64,000 nt of DNA. It comes from Steinernema hermaphroditum (lineage: Eukaryota; Nematoda; Chromadorea; Rhabditida; Steinernematidae). The notes below the pieces were generated by a model. That model did no database searches, was not told the DNA's origin, and saw only the letters and a program-made list of their open reading frames with translations. This document shows positions 1 through 10,818 of the stretch, piece after piece. The stretch's first letter is position 1, and each line of letters starts with the position of its first letter. The position numbers and the translations under genes are program-made. Location of the stretch: assembly GCA_030435675.1 (NCBI GenBank), contig CM059623.1, positions 2,072,012 to 2,136,011 of the forward strand. The letters run 5' to 3'.

Positions 1-1060
1 CGACAAGGAAACAAAATGAATTCATAACTGTAAGATTGGCGAGGAAATTCTGTACAACATACTTGAACTCTGTTCGAAATGCCCTCCTTGACAGTTTGAT
101 TAAGGCGTTCAGACGATTCTGGAAATTCTTCAGGATTCCCGCGGTGACTTTTGGCATGATTTCCTTCCAAGCGGTCTTCAGAGAGCGCTCCAGGGAATTC
201 ACACTATCGTGGCTTGTAGCGCATACGTTTGTCTCTAGGACTGACCAAACAGCGAAGTCGAGAGGGTTGAGGACCGGAGAGTTCCGCAGCCAAATATCTT
301 TCCTCTTGACCCAACATCCTTCCTTCACATGGTTGGCTGTGACGAGACAAGGGTATTCTTGACTCCATGGCCAGGCGTCCAGTCCTGCTGAAACGTCCAT
401 GCGGTGTTGAGGGACAGATCTAGGGCCCAGGATTTCACCACGCCGTTCAGAACCAGGTTTCGGCAGTTCTCGCCATGGCAGGTCACCTTTTTTTTCATTG
501 GCGTCGAAGAAAACGAGCTCTACGTTCCCAAGTCCAGAAACCCCGGCCCAAACCATGATGGACTTTGGGAAATGGCTCTTTTCGATGGTGACGTTGCGGG
601 GAGAGCCTTTCGGAAGACGTTCACAGTGATCCCGGGTGTTTCGCACTGGATCAACGATGAAAATCTTCTCATCCGAGAACAGGATTTTCTGGATGCTCCC
701 TCCGCGGACTTCGACCTTTATCTTCCGACACTTGTCCTGTCTTACGGCTTTCATTTTGATCGTCCAAGAGCTAGCTGTATGCCATCTTGTAGGAGTCGAG
801 TCCGCGATCTTCTTACACAAATTTTCTCTGCGATCCCTCAATGACTCCCTGTTATTCGACCAGTTTTCTTATGGATATGACCAGATTCTGCTTGATCTTG
901 TTCCAAATGGCTTCTGTGGTCCTTGCTGTTTTGGACTGTTCTCGGTCTCCCACTTATTTGGCAAACAGTGATTCCTCCTGTCTCTTGAAAGTGTTCGACA
1001 AAACTCTGGACTTGAAAAAAATGGAATTTCCTTAACTTTTCAATTTCCGGAATCGGCATT
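1..1060 (-). pseudogene. Decayed mariner-family transposase
   Basis: On the minus strand the reading frames, taken piecewise, give an almost full-length Tc1/mariner-type transposase. An N-terminal helix-turn-helix part ending in SGRPRT lies near 960-1059. A catalytic-core start with ILFSDEK lies near 667-690, followed by SIMVWAGVSGLGNVE, then FQQDW near 381-395, and finally SPVLNPLDFAVW near 253-285. These are the usual landmarks of the family in the usual order. The frame changes at least once between the QQD and the NPLDF parts and probably again near 430-480. The NPLDF motif reads SPVLNP, not SPDLNP, so if the family uses that aspartate a catalytic residue is lost. No complete frame exists, so this is a dead copy. 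The left end of the window cuts off anything beyond position 1. Confidence 0.75.
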
Positions 1061-1099
1061 CCACACTTTTAATCAGCGATGGTAGCAAAACGGTCATTT

Positions 1100-3233
1100 T
1101 GGGACACCATTTTGTCGAAGGGGCAAGGAGAAAAATAACAGGGGAAACAGTAATCCTAGATCAAAAAAGAACGAGGAACACGAATATAACAACAGAAGTG
1201 GTACAAAAAGGCGAAAAAGCAGGGCAAATTGAAAAGTTTGACCCACTTACAGTATTTATGCGCCACCCTGTAGATTATGCGAGAAATATCCCAGCTGTGG
1301 CAGCAAGTCATACTCATTTCTTTTGCGCTTACACTCTGCTGCTTCTTCGGGTGCTTGATTTCAGGAGTTTGTTTTTTTCTCCTCTGTTGTAGTCACTCTC
1401 CACACTTATATGATCCACCGAAGCAGGATTAGGGTAAAAACCGGGGTACAAATGGGTAGATCGCTTATAAAATGAATTCAGAACTTCATAACTAGGAATT
1501 TAGGCCGTCGGAAGTGCTAAGATATCAGCGAAGCTGTCAGGACAACAGAGGATATTCTTAAGCCAAGCCGGGGTTTTTTACTTTTTTACTATGTGGTGTA
1601 TGTATGCAAGTCTTTAAACTATCAACACTTAGATATGCTTCGTTTGTGCGCGATTTCTCACCGACCATTTTGATTCTCTGGTATAAATAAAGTATTTTTG
1701 GGTAACAATATGCAGAACGATATATGTATATTGTAAGGAAAATTTCTTGAGATCCTATTTGCTCTTTTTTTTGTGTTTCGTTGTTGTGTATCACCGGGTT
1801 GATCACCGGGAGATACCGGGATTTGCCCGCTGGAGGGTGTTCCAGCTAACAAGGGAAAACGTTGCAAAACAAACATCCTGTATTAGGAGCCGGCCGAGTT
1901 GTCATAGACGAGTAAATGGGACATAAGGGGTTTGAAGAGAACAGTAAAAACGATAAATGGTATTTTCGCTTTTCAAAATTCTGTAAGCATTTTAATAACG
2001 ATAGGGTTTGCGCTCATTTTTATCCTCCATTGAGCGGAAGCGACATAACTTTTCTTTAGAATACATTAACGTAGAATTTTTGGTCCGATCCGGTCTTGAC
2101 TGGGATAACAATAGTAGGGTTTCCTCCGTCGTGTTTTCAACAATTTTTGTTAGTTGCTCGCTTAAGAGTATCTCACAGCATCAGAGTAAACAAAAAAGAA
2201 TTTATTCTTTTTAATTTTTGCAGTTCATTTTTTGATTTCCGATGATAACTCTGTACATTAACTTCAAAGTGGAGGCTCGCCGCTATCTATGACTTGAAGT
2301 ACGCGAGTAAGAGGCGTTAGTTAATAACAAAAATCAAACTCGCAACGAATAACAACAGATGAATCGGTTAAGAAGGTTCATCAAAAACCACGGTACGCAT
2401 CAAGTGAATCGCGCCGGGACCCAGCCCGGATGTTAGCTATTGTCTAGTCGACAACTGGTGTCAATAAACTTCTGCGAATACGGATTTTCCAGTTGAATGA
2501 AGAATGGGACCCTTACTCGTGTGACTGAAATTTGTAAAACATGAAATTTTTTACTCCTTTTGAGAATGAAAAAGACTGAAATTTTTGAAGCTAAAACCTT
2601 TCAAGCGGCGCCCTTTGAGACTGCTCGGGTGCTTAACGCTTCGCGTTTTGTGCCAGACAGCCTTCTGTCTCATCTGACAATGATGTCTGAAAGTGAGCCT
2701 GTCTATGTTTACACTCCACCACTCTATTCCACCCATCTTCTGCGACTTACTGACACACTTCAAGCACTCTCCACACTTAAGGTCCATACGACATCTCTTC
2801 CCCAGTCAATGCCCCAGCTCTGCCGCCGTGCAGTACCCCATCTCCTCACCTATCACCAGTCTATGGCTCATCTCATCCACGATTCATGTTGCAAAACTGC
2901 CAACGATAGGGATGCGTGGTGTGTGGGATTGAAACAATGAAGTTTCAATCAGCTCGAGCGCAAGCGGACACTTCGAAGGTTCTGTCGTAAGTGCATTTAT
3001 TCTTAAGCTCAATGTTTCATGTTTTCAGTTGACATTTTCTGATTTCACACTGCTTCGTTTTGCTGCTTTTATATAGGAAACGTAGTGCAGTACACCTTTT
3101 CAAGGCAATTGTATTCAAGTAAACGCTTTCTCATTAATATTGCTTTCTGAGCAAATATCGTGGGAGAAAATTTTTGCCTAGACAACTTTGCCGTTAGTTC
3201 TTCAAATGGCACAATACGACAGATTTGAGAACA
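1100..3233. other. AT-rich region without a supported gene
   Basis: No splice-consistent gene was found here. A 126-codon open frame lies at 2560-2940 (+), rich in Ser, His and Leu, with no recognisable motif; it may be chance. Nothing else stands out. Confidence 0.4.
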
Positions 3234-3525
3234 GTGCACAGGATCGGTAGTTCGTCTCGCGCTTGTCGTCGATCTGCTCGCCAATTCACAGGCAATGTCC
3301 AATTGCAAGCGGTCACGCGGGAATAGAGACCGTGTATCGGGTTACAGTTTAATTAAACGCTCAAAACTTTCAACAAACAGCAACAAGAAGTAACAAGCAC
3401 GGGCAGAACAACAAGCATACGAATTACAGTAACATTCACGCCATACACTATCAAGTCAATCGTTGCGAGAGTCACATTGGTGAAACTTGTCCATTCAGTG
3501 AGGTTGTCGCGGTCGCTCGGCGACA
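3234..3525 (-). repeat. Old solo LTR of the BEL-type element
   Basis: This stretch aligns end to end with the LTRs at 44221-44549 and 46841-47169, with many substitutions and small deletions. It shares the start (GTGCACAGGATCGG against ATGCGCAGGATCGG), the middle block GCTCGCCAATTC, and the end CGCGGTCGCTCGGCGACA. It has no internal region or partner LTR nearby, so it is best read as a solo LTR left by recombination between LTRs. Flanks are AACAG on the left and AATAG on the right, a 4 of 5 match consistent with an aged 5-bp target duplication. Confidence 0.8.
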
Positions 3526-3624
3526 AATAGTTGGGCATTATGCTGCATGGTAAATGCCATAGATTCAATACAGTAAATGAAATCAAGTAGAATTCAGATA
3601 GAGTTAATATAAATCTCGTAGGCG

Positions 3625-3662
3625 GCACATTACACAGAAGCTTTGAAGTTCTTGGTGACAGG
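3625..3662. repeat. Short dispersed repeat, copy 1
   Basis: A 38-bp stretch containing TTTGAAGTTCTTGGTGACAG recurs in the same orientation at 4863-4900 with one difference. The family is unknown. The first copy lies just beyond the solo LTR. Confidence 0.5.
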
Positions 3663-4862
3663 CAATGACCACGCAAAAGTGATCGACCTGATCGATCGTC
3701 TTGATCCTTAGGTAGATACAAGGTATTTTTGATAAAAGCTATCCGACCTACCATCGATAAACCATGTAATAAGGTGGAGCGCTCCGATGTGAGAATGAAT
3801 GCTGAAAGTGTGGCTGATGTTAACTAACAAAGAATATTCGTAACTGATAATGACAAAAGAATGATGTTTTGCTCTTGCAATGTCGTTAGGTGGGTCTTGA
3901 ATTTCCATTTCCATTTCTTGATACCGTAGTCGCTGAATCGTTCTTCGGCCATATTGCCTGGACCAGATGCTTGAATGGTTGTCCATTATTCAACGTGCTT
4001 GAACAGGCAACCTGACGTTCAGAATTGAAGTATTGGTATTGGGGTTTTTGCCAATTCTAAAGTTAAGATCGGGCCGCGATGTCTTAGACGAATTATATAC
4101 GGCTGGACGCTTCAGAAGTAGATGATTGAAGTGGCTGGGATAGAAGGTTGTGCGATGAATCTGTGGAATCTCAAACTTGGTTAATTAAAACTTTATTTAA
4201 AATCACGGGCTATGTACAACGAGGCGCGAGGATGAGAACAAAGAACAATGTTGATCGCCTATTTATGGATGTGATGACTGAAGAGGCGGAGACGACGGTG
4301 AGTAACGCAAGTTGTCCTTCTTGTATGTTTCGCCGCTTCCCTCTTGCATATGACCATTTTTGACAACATTTATAATCTTGGTTTTCGATCCTCGGATACG
4401 GTAGAGGGCCGCTCGCGACAAATCATGCATACTGTAAGGACATTTCTGGCGATCGTATTTGGTCATTTTTGTGTTTTTCTACCAGTGTTTGTGGCATGTC
4501 ATCAGTGGCTTAGACCGTATGCTGAATTTTGCAAATGAAAACGATCAGTTTAATCCTGAAGATTGGCCAATTTTTTTCAGTTTTGCCTCAGATTTACATA
4601 AACATATCACACAGACATAACGCCAATTTCAAAAGGAGACATTCCACATAGGTATAGTTAAAAAGCCAATGCAATATGGCAAATATATGTAAATTGCACA
4701 TAGGCATTTTTGTGCGGTTATGCTTGGTTGTGTCAGTGCGAATGGTAGCAGTATGGAAGCTTGTGTCCTTATGAAAAAAAAACGGTAAATGGTGTTTTTG
4801 CTTTTCGGCATTTCGTTAGTTCTTCAAACGTCAAAATATAGAATTGCGAGAGAGTTGATACC

Positions 4863-4900
4863 GCACATTACACAAAAGCTTTGAAGTTCTTGGTGACAGG
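4863..4900. repeat. Short dispersed repeat, copy 2
   Basis: Second copy of the 38-bp repeat at 3625-3662, with A in place of G in the ACACA(A/G)AAGC part. The surrounding sequence is not shared. Confidence 0.5.
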
Positions 4901-5324
4901 GATCAGGGCTTTGGACATATTTTCGGAAAATATGATTTTTGGATGAATCGTCGGTGTACAAAAATGGCGTTTGTTATTTTCTACTATTGCAAAAGGACAG
5001 AAAATTGTTACTGGTTACTGAAATTCATTCATCTCATTTCGTTGTTTTACGAAATATGAAAGCCGTTTAAAACTTCAGTCCTCCAAAAAGACCGTCAAGA
5101 GCGCCGAGTCCTCCGCTTCCGAGGTTGGCGCAAGAAGCCATTAAACCGAGACGTTACGAAGGAATCTGTGGGGACTGAAGAGCTCCGACAAGCTAAAGAA
5201 GGAATCCGACAGTGACAGGCAAAACTGGATTCGAAGACAGAAATTATTGTTCATTTTGACGTTGCTTTGCTACCATATTCTACTATTTTTGTTGTCTGGA
5301 CAGGAACACTTTATTTTGTTTATA

Positions 5325-5505
5325 TCGGTAGGGTCGTCCACTCAGTCAGTAGTGAGTTAAGTGAGCGGTCGTCTAGAGCCGTGGTCGTTGGCGCAATGAT
5401 CGTGCCCGAACCCCAGAAGGTCTAGAAGGCAATGAAGCGTAGTTCCCCCGTGTTGTCCAGACGGCCGTCACTGCCGCCCGACTCTACCCGCGATGTCAAA
5501 TCAAG
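5325..5505 (-). repeat. MITE family A, degenerate copy
   Basis: This copy contains GGGTCGTCCACTC, GTGAGCGGTCGT, GTTGGCGCAATGATCG and CCGTCACTGCCGCCCGACTC in the order seen in the reverse complement of the complete element at 63711-63913 and of the longer copy at 22405-22815. It is diverged and has no clear ends. It extends past the short MITE into the part found only in the long version. Confidence 0.65.
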
Positions 5506-6294
5506 CTGAAACTTCGGCGTGTGAATCAAGCCCGGGATTCATTCGTGCCTATTATTTGGTTTAGTCCGATTCCACCTTAGCTTCCTGCTTAGGGCACATG
5601 GCTGGAATCGACATTAAGCAACATGAAAGGGCGTGCTGATATTCTGCTCATCTGAACATCTGTTATTAGCTGATATTTCGATATTATTTACTGAAAATCG
5701 TAATGCCGATTTGCCATCGTTCGGATGCAGAAGCGGAGCATCTCAATCTGTGTATTTTAAAAGCCCTCGTATTCGAGTAATTATAGGTCAAGCGAGTCTT
5801 TGGTCGCTGCAAGGAGACAGGACACGCCTAGTACTAATATACTCTGAGAACCAGAGGACTCTTTTCGGTACAGTGGGCCACTAAAAATGAAATGATAGGC
5901 CAGCACTGTCTTCAAAAACAGAAATTTTTGCTTATCGTTGGCTTCGGGTACAATTCCATTGAGTGCGGAATTTTTGAGGGGTTCAATTAGTTCACAGGGA
6001 TAACACGACTACCTTACTTTTGGTGATATGGCGATCAGGAAGAAGTGCTCAGCTTCGGAAATTGATGTCAGAATGATCAGCTCCTCGCTTATATGCGCTT
6101 TTCTTTGTTTTATTTAGCTGCTAGCCTCCATATCAACACATCAAGAAGATGCACAAACCGACCGATCGCTGAAAACACAAACGTAAGACTTGAAGGGTTA
6201 AAATACACTTAGAGAGTTTTCTAAGAACGCAAAGCAGGATAAGGCCAGCTCGGTCAGATTGTGCACTATTTTTCTTGCTGGTTTGGTTTGAATT

Positions 6295-6560
6295 CTTTTC
6301 TGGTTTGAATTCGTTAGACCTCAAACTTCGTTTTACAACTTCTCAGTGCTACTTCTACAGTCGTATGATTTTTGGGTTCTTCTGTATTTGGTAAAATGTC
6401 GCCTATTTCAATTACAGGATTTTAGAATAATACATAGTGATCCTAAAGCTATATTTTTGCATGCTCACTGGCCCAAACAATAATGATTTTGTTGGCACCT
6501 TCTAGGTTCAGCTCATCGATTCACATTTCACAATTTCGATTTAGATTTTTGAACTGGAAA
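6295..6560. repeat. Diverged tandem duplication, left copy
   Basis: Blocks here recur in order at 6815-7145: a TTGAATTCG(T)TAGACCT-like start, CTTCTACAGTCGTATGATTT, a GTCGCCTATTT block, CTGGCCCAAA, and CACATTTCACAATTTCGATT. The two copies are offset by roughly 530-590 bp. A family A fragment (6579-6662) sits between them. Confidence 0.6.
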
Positions 6561-6578
6561 CCGGAAACTGTAGTTCCA

Positions 6579-6662
6579 ATGTCTTGCCAAGAAGACCGAC
6601 ACCACTGCCCGACTCCACCCGCGCCACCAGAGAAGCCGGAGAAGCGTTGCAACTTCGATGTC
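6579..6662 (-). repeat. MITE family A (long version), fragment
   Basis: The sequence CCGACTCCACCCGCGCCACC followed by AGAGAAG..GAAGCGTTGCAACT matches the reverse complement of 22575-22640, the part of the long family A copy beyond the short MITE. Only this internal portion is present. Confidence 0.6.
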
Positions 6663-6814
6663 TGCATCGCCAGCTGAACATGGGTTTCCGCTCCGTCCGC
6701 TGTGCCGCGCCTCGACTGGATTCAACCCCTTCGCCACTTCAATGAGAATAGCTGTTATTGTTAGCATGCACCGTATTTTTGTTTTAACCTTCTCCCATTT
6801 GAATTGCTTTGAAA

Positions 6815-7145
6815 TCGGAATTTTTGAATTCCTTTCGTTAAACCTGTAACTTCCTTTTACAAGTTCTCAGCGCTTGGGAACTGGGTTCGTGACCGGTATC
6901 GTATTTTTGTACGACTACGTTTACATATCTTCTTCTACAGTCGTATGATTTTTGAGTTTTTCCGCATTTGGTAGAAGGTCGCCTATTTGAATTTGAACAT
7001 TTTTGAACAATACATTGCAATTCTAAAAAGCGTAGTTCTCTATGTTTTCGCATGCCCTGGCCCAAAGATACATGATTGTGTTGGTGCCTCCTAGGTTTAG
7101 CTCATCGGCTCACATTTCACAATTTCGATTTAGATTTTTGCACGG
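6815..7145. repeat. Diverged tandem duplication, right copy
   Basis: Right copy of the duplication described for 6295-6560. It has an extra segment with a GGGAACTGGGTTCGTGACCGG stretch (about 6885-6905) that is missing from the left copy. No coding potential was seen in either copy. Confidence 0.6.
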
Positions 7146-8095
7146 GAGAATTACACTTTTTTGACGAATTGAGTTTTGAGAAGAAGATTACGAGATAACT
7201 TCGACTTTTACGATAGTTCTAAAAAAAAGCAGGTAAGGGAGAACTATATGAAAGCTACAGGGTACCCTGGAAATGGGTACTACTTTCAACTCCTCACTGC
7301 ATCTATTCTTGGATATCAGTAAATGTGTGAGATTCATGATTTTTTGATTTAAGCTGGCAAACAGCGAAGAATGTGTCCAAAAAGTAGTAAAAGATTGAAA
7401 TAAATAAATTTTTGGAAGATGGGAAGGCTCATCATTCGTTTTCGATCAAAAACGTAGGCATGCCGGACGCTTTCTCAGGTTTTGATCGACCCTAACGCAA
7501 TGGTTTCCATCGAATTCAATTTATCCTTTAGCTTATGTCAGCTAGATTACTTTTAGTTTAACATAGGGGAAGAAGCATCTTTCCACTTGGGATTCTTTCC
7601 AGCCAGGTACATCAAGCGAAATATATTTCCTTTCCTTTGATTTTTGAAGTTTTCTAGTTTCCTTTCCTCATTCATTTTCAATAGTTATTATAAAACTGCT
7701 TCTGTTAATCCAAATATTTTTGGAACTTGGCTGGCTTGTCTAACTGACTATATTGGGTTGAGTCGGTGAAAATTTCGCATTTTTGTAATGAGTTTTTTAC
7801 GGCATAATATTCAATATAATACATAATATTCCTTGTGGGCAAGAGCCGGATTCCTCTCTCACAGAAAATCCGGGGTTTTGAGTCGAAAAAAGTTTGGGTC
7901 CAATTCCGACTTCGTCATCTTATTCATAGTGGTTCCTCTGATAACGTTTTTCTCTGATAAACTTGAAAATGTCAGGTTTCAGGCACCAATGCTGACATGC
8001 GTTTTTTTCAACATTTGGCCACAATTTCCTTAAAGTTGAAATGAGTTCGTGGAGCCGTTGTATGGGTATGATAGTCGTGAGCGACAGCTACCTGC
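7146..8095. other. AT-rich intergenic sequence
   Basis: No gene, RNA or repeat could be supported. The stretch ends at the TA target site of the Tc3-like element. Confidence 0.4.
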
Positions 8096-8097
8096 TA

Positions 8098-8326
8098 TAC
8101 ACTGCAGCGCAAAGCTATAGGGTCACCCCGCTGTGTTTCTGGTTCTATGACTTTCCGCAGCTGCCCGGGGAAACCGGCATGCGCATGTGGTAGACCGTCC
8201 ACGGAAACGCAGGGAATGCCACTTTCCCCGGAAACATATGCACACATTGGGGGGCTACGGCAGGTAGAACTTTCCAGGGCACCGTTTTACCTGTGCAAAA
8301 TTATAGGGTCACTTCCGCATTTCGCG
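8098..8326 (+). repeat. Left terminal inverted repeat of the Tc3-like element
   Basis: Reverse complement of 9483-9710 with few mismatches, for example ACATATGC on the left against ACACATGC on the right. The inner end contains TATAGGGTCACTTCCGCATT. Confidence 0.93.
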
Positions 8327-8400
8327 TCCATTTCGCTATTTCCCTCGCGTTTTTTTGTCTGTTTTCTTTTAATTCACTACTGTTCAGGTGTATATCAACA

Positions 8401-9437
8401 ATGCCACGCGGAACGAAGCTCACCGACGAGGAAAAGACGATCATTTCAACGTTTCGCAAGGCTGGCTACTCAACTCGTCAGATCACTTCCGAAGTTGGCC
8501 GAAGCCAGAACGTGATCTGGAAATTTGTGTCGCAACCGAACGCATACGGTACTAAAAGAAGAACGGGGCGGCGTCGGGTCCTGACCGCACGCCAGAAACG
8601 ATTAATTGTGCGGACTGCTTCCAATTCAACGATTAGCTGTCAGAAAATCGTGGAGAATTTGCAGCTGAGATGTCACCGAAGTACCGTGAATCGCGTGCTG
8701 CATGAAGATCCGAACATCGCGCGATCGAAGATGAAGCAGGCGCAACATTTGACCGCCGTTCACAAGACGCGTCGCTTGGATTTCGCCAGGAACAACATGA
8801 GCCGAGATTGGACAAAGGTATGCAAATGTGAACCGTTGAATGATAATGATTTTTGCTACTTTAGGTTGTGTTTTCCGATGAGAAAAAGTGGAACCTGGAT
8901 GGTCCGGACGGATACGCACATTACTGGCGAAATCTTGAACAAGAAGAGCGGGTTTTCTCAACAAGGAATTTCGCTGGTGGAAGTGTTATGGTTTGGGGAG
9001 CATTCAGCTCGCGAGGACAACTTGAAATCGCGTTTGTTTCGACTCGAATGGATTCCAATGACTACCAGAACGTTCTGCGAGACCGTCTGCTTCCGTTCCT
9101 TCGTCGGTTTCCGAAACAACACCTTGTTTTCCAACAAGATAATGCCGCAATTCATGTAAGTAAGTCAACTCAACGATGGTTTCAGGCAAAGAAAGTAACA
9201 ATACTAGAATGGCCGGCTTGTTCTCCCGACATGAACCCTATAGAAAACTTGTGGAGCCTGTTGGTGCGCAAAGTCTATGCAAATGCACGCCAATTCCGAA
9301 GCACAGCAGAGCTGAAAGAAGCTATCCTTCTTGAGTGGGACAGAATTCCACGAAATGTCCTGGATAAGTTAGTTGCAAGCATGCGAGATCGGGTATTCGA
9401 ACTGATCCGCCGTGGAGGAGGTTCCACACATTACTGA
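8401..9437 (+). CDS. Tc3-like transposase
   Basis: Two exons, 8401-8817 and 8865-9437, joined over a 47-bp GTATGC...TTTAG intron, give 329 residues, the same length as the Tc3 transposase as I recall it. The protein begins MPRGTKLTDEEK, a typical Tc3-type start. It has an N-terminal helix-turn-helix (about residues 8-50, GYSTRQITSEVGRS) and a second DNA-binding region rich in Arg and Lys. The catalytic core follows: VVFSDEKKWNLDG for the first Asp, FQQDNAAIHVS for the second, and SPDMNPIENLW for the Glu. There are 34 residues between the second Asp and the Glu (DD34E), as expected for the Tc1 family. It would cut and paste the element between its inverted repeats. No stop or frameshift is visible. 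Confidence 0.95.
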
Positions 9438-9482
9438 TTCGTGGTTATGTTTCGTTGTTATTACTTTATTTGTGATAATACA

Positions 9483-9710
9483 CGCGAAATGCGGAAGTGA
9501 CCCTATAATTTTGCACAGGTAAAACGGTGCCCTGGAAAGTTCTACCTGCCGTAACCTCTAATGTGTGCATGTGTTTCCGGGGAAAGTGGCATTCCCTGCG
9601 TTTGCGTGGACGGTCTACCACATGCGCATGCCGGTTTCCCCGGGCAGCTGCGGAAAGTCATAGAACCAGAAACACAGCGGGGTGACCCTATAGCTTTGCG
9701 CTGCAGTGTA
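9483..9710 (-). repeat. Right terminal inverted repeat of the Tc3-like element
   Basis: Pairs with 8098-8326. It begins 46 bp after the transposase stop codon, so nearly the whole element is inverted repeat plus gene. Confidence 0.93.
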
Positions 9711-9719
9711 TATTCCTAT

Positions 9720-9910
9720 TGTCTTTTGTGGTACTTAACCAATTGGAAACATTGGAGTTAAGAGAACATCCGGATTTGGCGGTTCCATCTTTTTGAGATT
9801 AGCTTCTGTTTTGATATATGACGACCACAGCGATAAGTGCATCCGGTAGGCAAGATGTAACTACTTACTTGGTTGCAGGCAGTCACCGCCCTTCACACAA
9901 TTACTGCTAT
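9720..9910 (-). repeat. Dispersed repeat family C
   Basis: Read on the minus strand this matches 55140-55345: GTGTGA(A/T)GGGC..TGACTGCC, GAATGCACCTA-like and GAGCTAATCTCAAAA blocks, and an end near CCAATTGGTTAAGTACC. A third relative lies at 59705-59890. It starts just outside the Tc3-like element. Confidence 0.6.
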
Positions 9911-9985
9911 TGGATTGTTAAGTTGAAAACGGGTCACTCAGCAAATATATTTTATTTTCATTGGTTTTAGCCTCTGGATGAAATC

Positions 9986-10060
9986 GATTAGCGCGCTGTT
10001 GAGTAGAGTTAACTACTACTTTAGGGTAGCTACCACTCACAGCTCAACAACGCGCTAATC
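9986..10060. repeat. Inverted repeat, 18-bp arms
   Basis: Arms 9986-10003 and 10043-10060 pair at 17 of 18 bases (GATTAGCGCGCTGTTGAG). The 39-bp loop has no coding content. It could be a small terminal-inverted-repeat relic or a cruciform. Confidence 0.6.
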
Positions 10061-10144
10061 AGTTTTGCTGCAAGTGAAAACATGGCGGAAAAAAAGAATG
10101 TTTACGCTATGCGAAATTTTCAAAGACTCAACCCAATATTTTAC

Positions 10145-10285
10145 TAGTCATTGTGGGGTCTTTCATTTGTGTCCCCAGCAATGGGGCGGGTCGTCCGCGC
10201 TCTCTCTCTCTCTGAGGTTCATTCGCATAAGTCGAGTGAGCGGTCGTTCTCGGCCGTCGTTGCTGGCACAATTATCGCCAACAAA
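10145..10285 (-). repeat. MITE family A, truncated copy
   Basis: Starts GGGTCTTTCATTTGTGTCCC and continues through GGGCGGGTCGTCC, a CT-rich run, GAGTGAGCGGTCGTTCTCGG and CCGTCGTTGCTGGC. This matches one half of 63711-63913 in reverse orientation and then stops matching. Confidence 0.65.
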
Positions 10286-10666
10286 GTTGGCATCAGATTA
10301 AAAGCGATACAATTGCTCAGAAAGACGATCATAAAACGGACAATGTGTCAGATTACGAACCGTCTATTCGCTTGTTCGAGATTTTTTTTCAACTTTATGT
10401 AAGTGGCCCAATTTGTTTTGGAAATGGTGACCAAGCTGCTTTTAGATTTAAGTGAGGTCCTTGATATCGAATGCTAGCAAGACGAGAGACAAAACAATCT
10501 GCGGAGGGCATTATCTTATGGATGAGGGGTTGTATCGCAATATGTCCTTTCTCGAACGGCCCGCGTAGCAGGACCCAGACTTATCCAAAGTAGGCCTACG
10601 ATGTGGGGATCGAAAGTAGGTCTTATTGCAAGTTGTTGACTGCGTCTTTCAAAACGTCTTACTTTC

Positions 10667-10796
10667 TGTCGGGGCGTGGCCCCGCGCTCCCGCCCGCGTG
10701 CGTCGACCCGCGCGCGGCTCGCTCCCGTCTCCCCCTGACCAGTCGGCTCAGTGCCCTCAATACGCACCAGTCGGTCCTGATCTCGCGGACACGACA
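10667..10796 (+). repeat. 5' LTR of copy 1, internally deleted
   Basis: Identical in layout to the right LTR up to GTCGGTCCTGATCT, then it jumps straight to CGCGGACACGACA. About 117 bp present at 12671-12788 are missing. The two LTRs should have been made from one template, so the loss probably came after insertion. Confidence 0.9.
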
Positions 10797-10798
10797 GC

Positions 10799-10816
10799 TG
10801 GAGGTCCCGCCGAGAT
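10799..10816 (+). promoter_or_regulatory. Primer-binding site, tRNA-Gln type
   Basis: TGGAGGTCCCGCCGAGAT is the reverse complement of a tRNA ending ATCTCGGCGGGACCT plus CCA. As far as I recall, nematode tRNA-Gln ends ATCTCGGTGGGACCT, so 17 of 18 positions fit. The site overlaps the only nearby ATG (10815). Confidence 0.75.
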
Positions 10817-10818
10817 GA

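Larger units (their letters stand above)
8098..9710 (+). mobile_element. Complete Tc3-like DNA transposon
   Basis: A 1.6-kb element has terminal inverted repeats of about 229 bp (8098-8326 and 9483-9710), starting TACACTGCAGCGCAAAGC at both ends. It is flanked by TA on each side (8096-8097 and 9711-9712), the target duplication of Tc1/mariner elements. The two repeats differ at only a handful of positions. The single gene inside reads through with one short intron. Long inverted repeats and the encoded protein place it with the Tc3 branch of the Tc1 family. All parts needed for mobility appear present, so this may be a recent or active copy. Confidence 0.95.

Noticed and set aside
404..971. 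Plus-strand frames in the first kilobase
   Set aside because: They are antisense to the decayed mariner transposase, whose motifs are on the minus strand.
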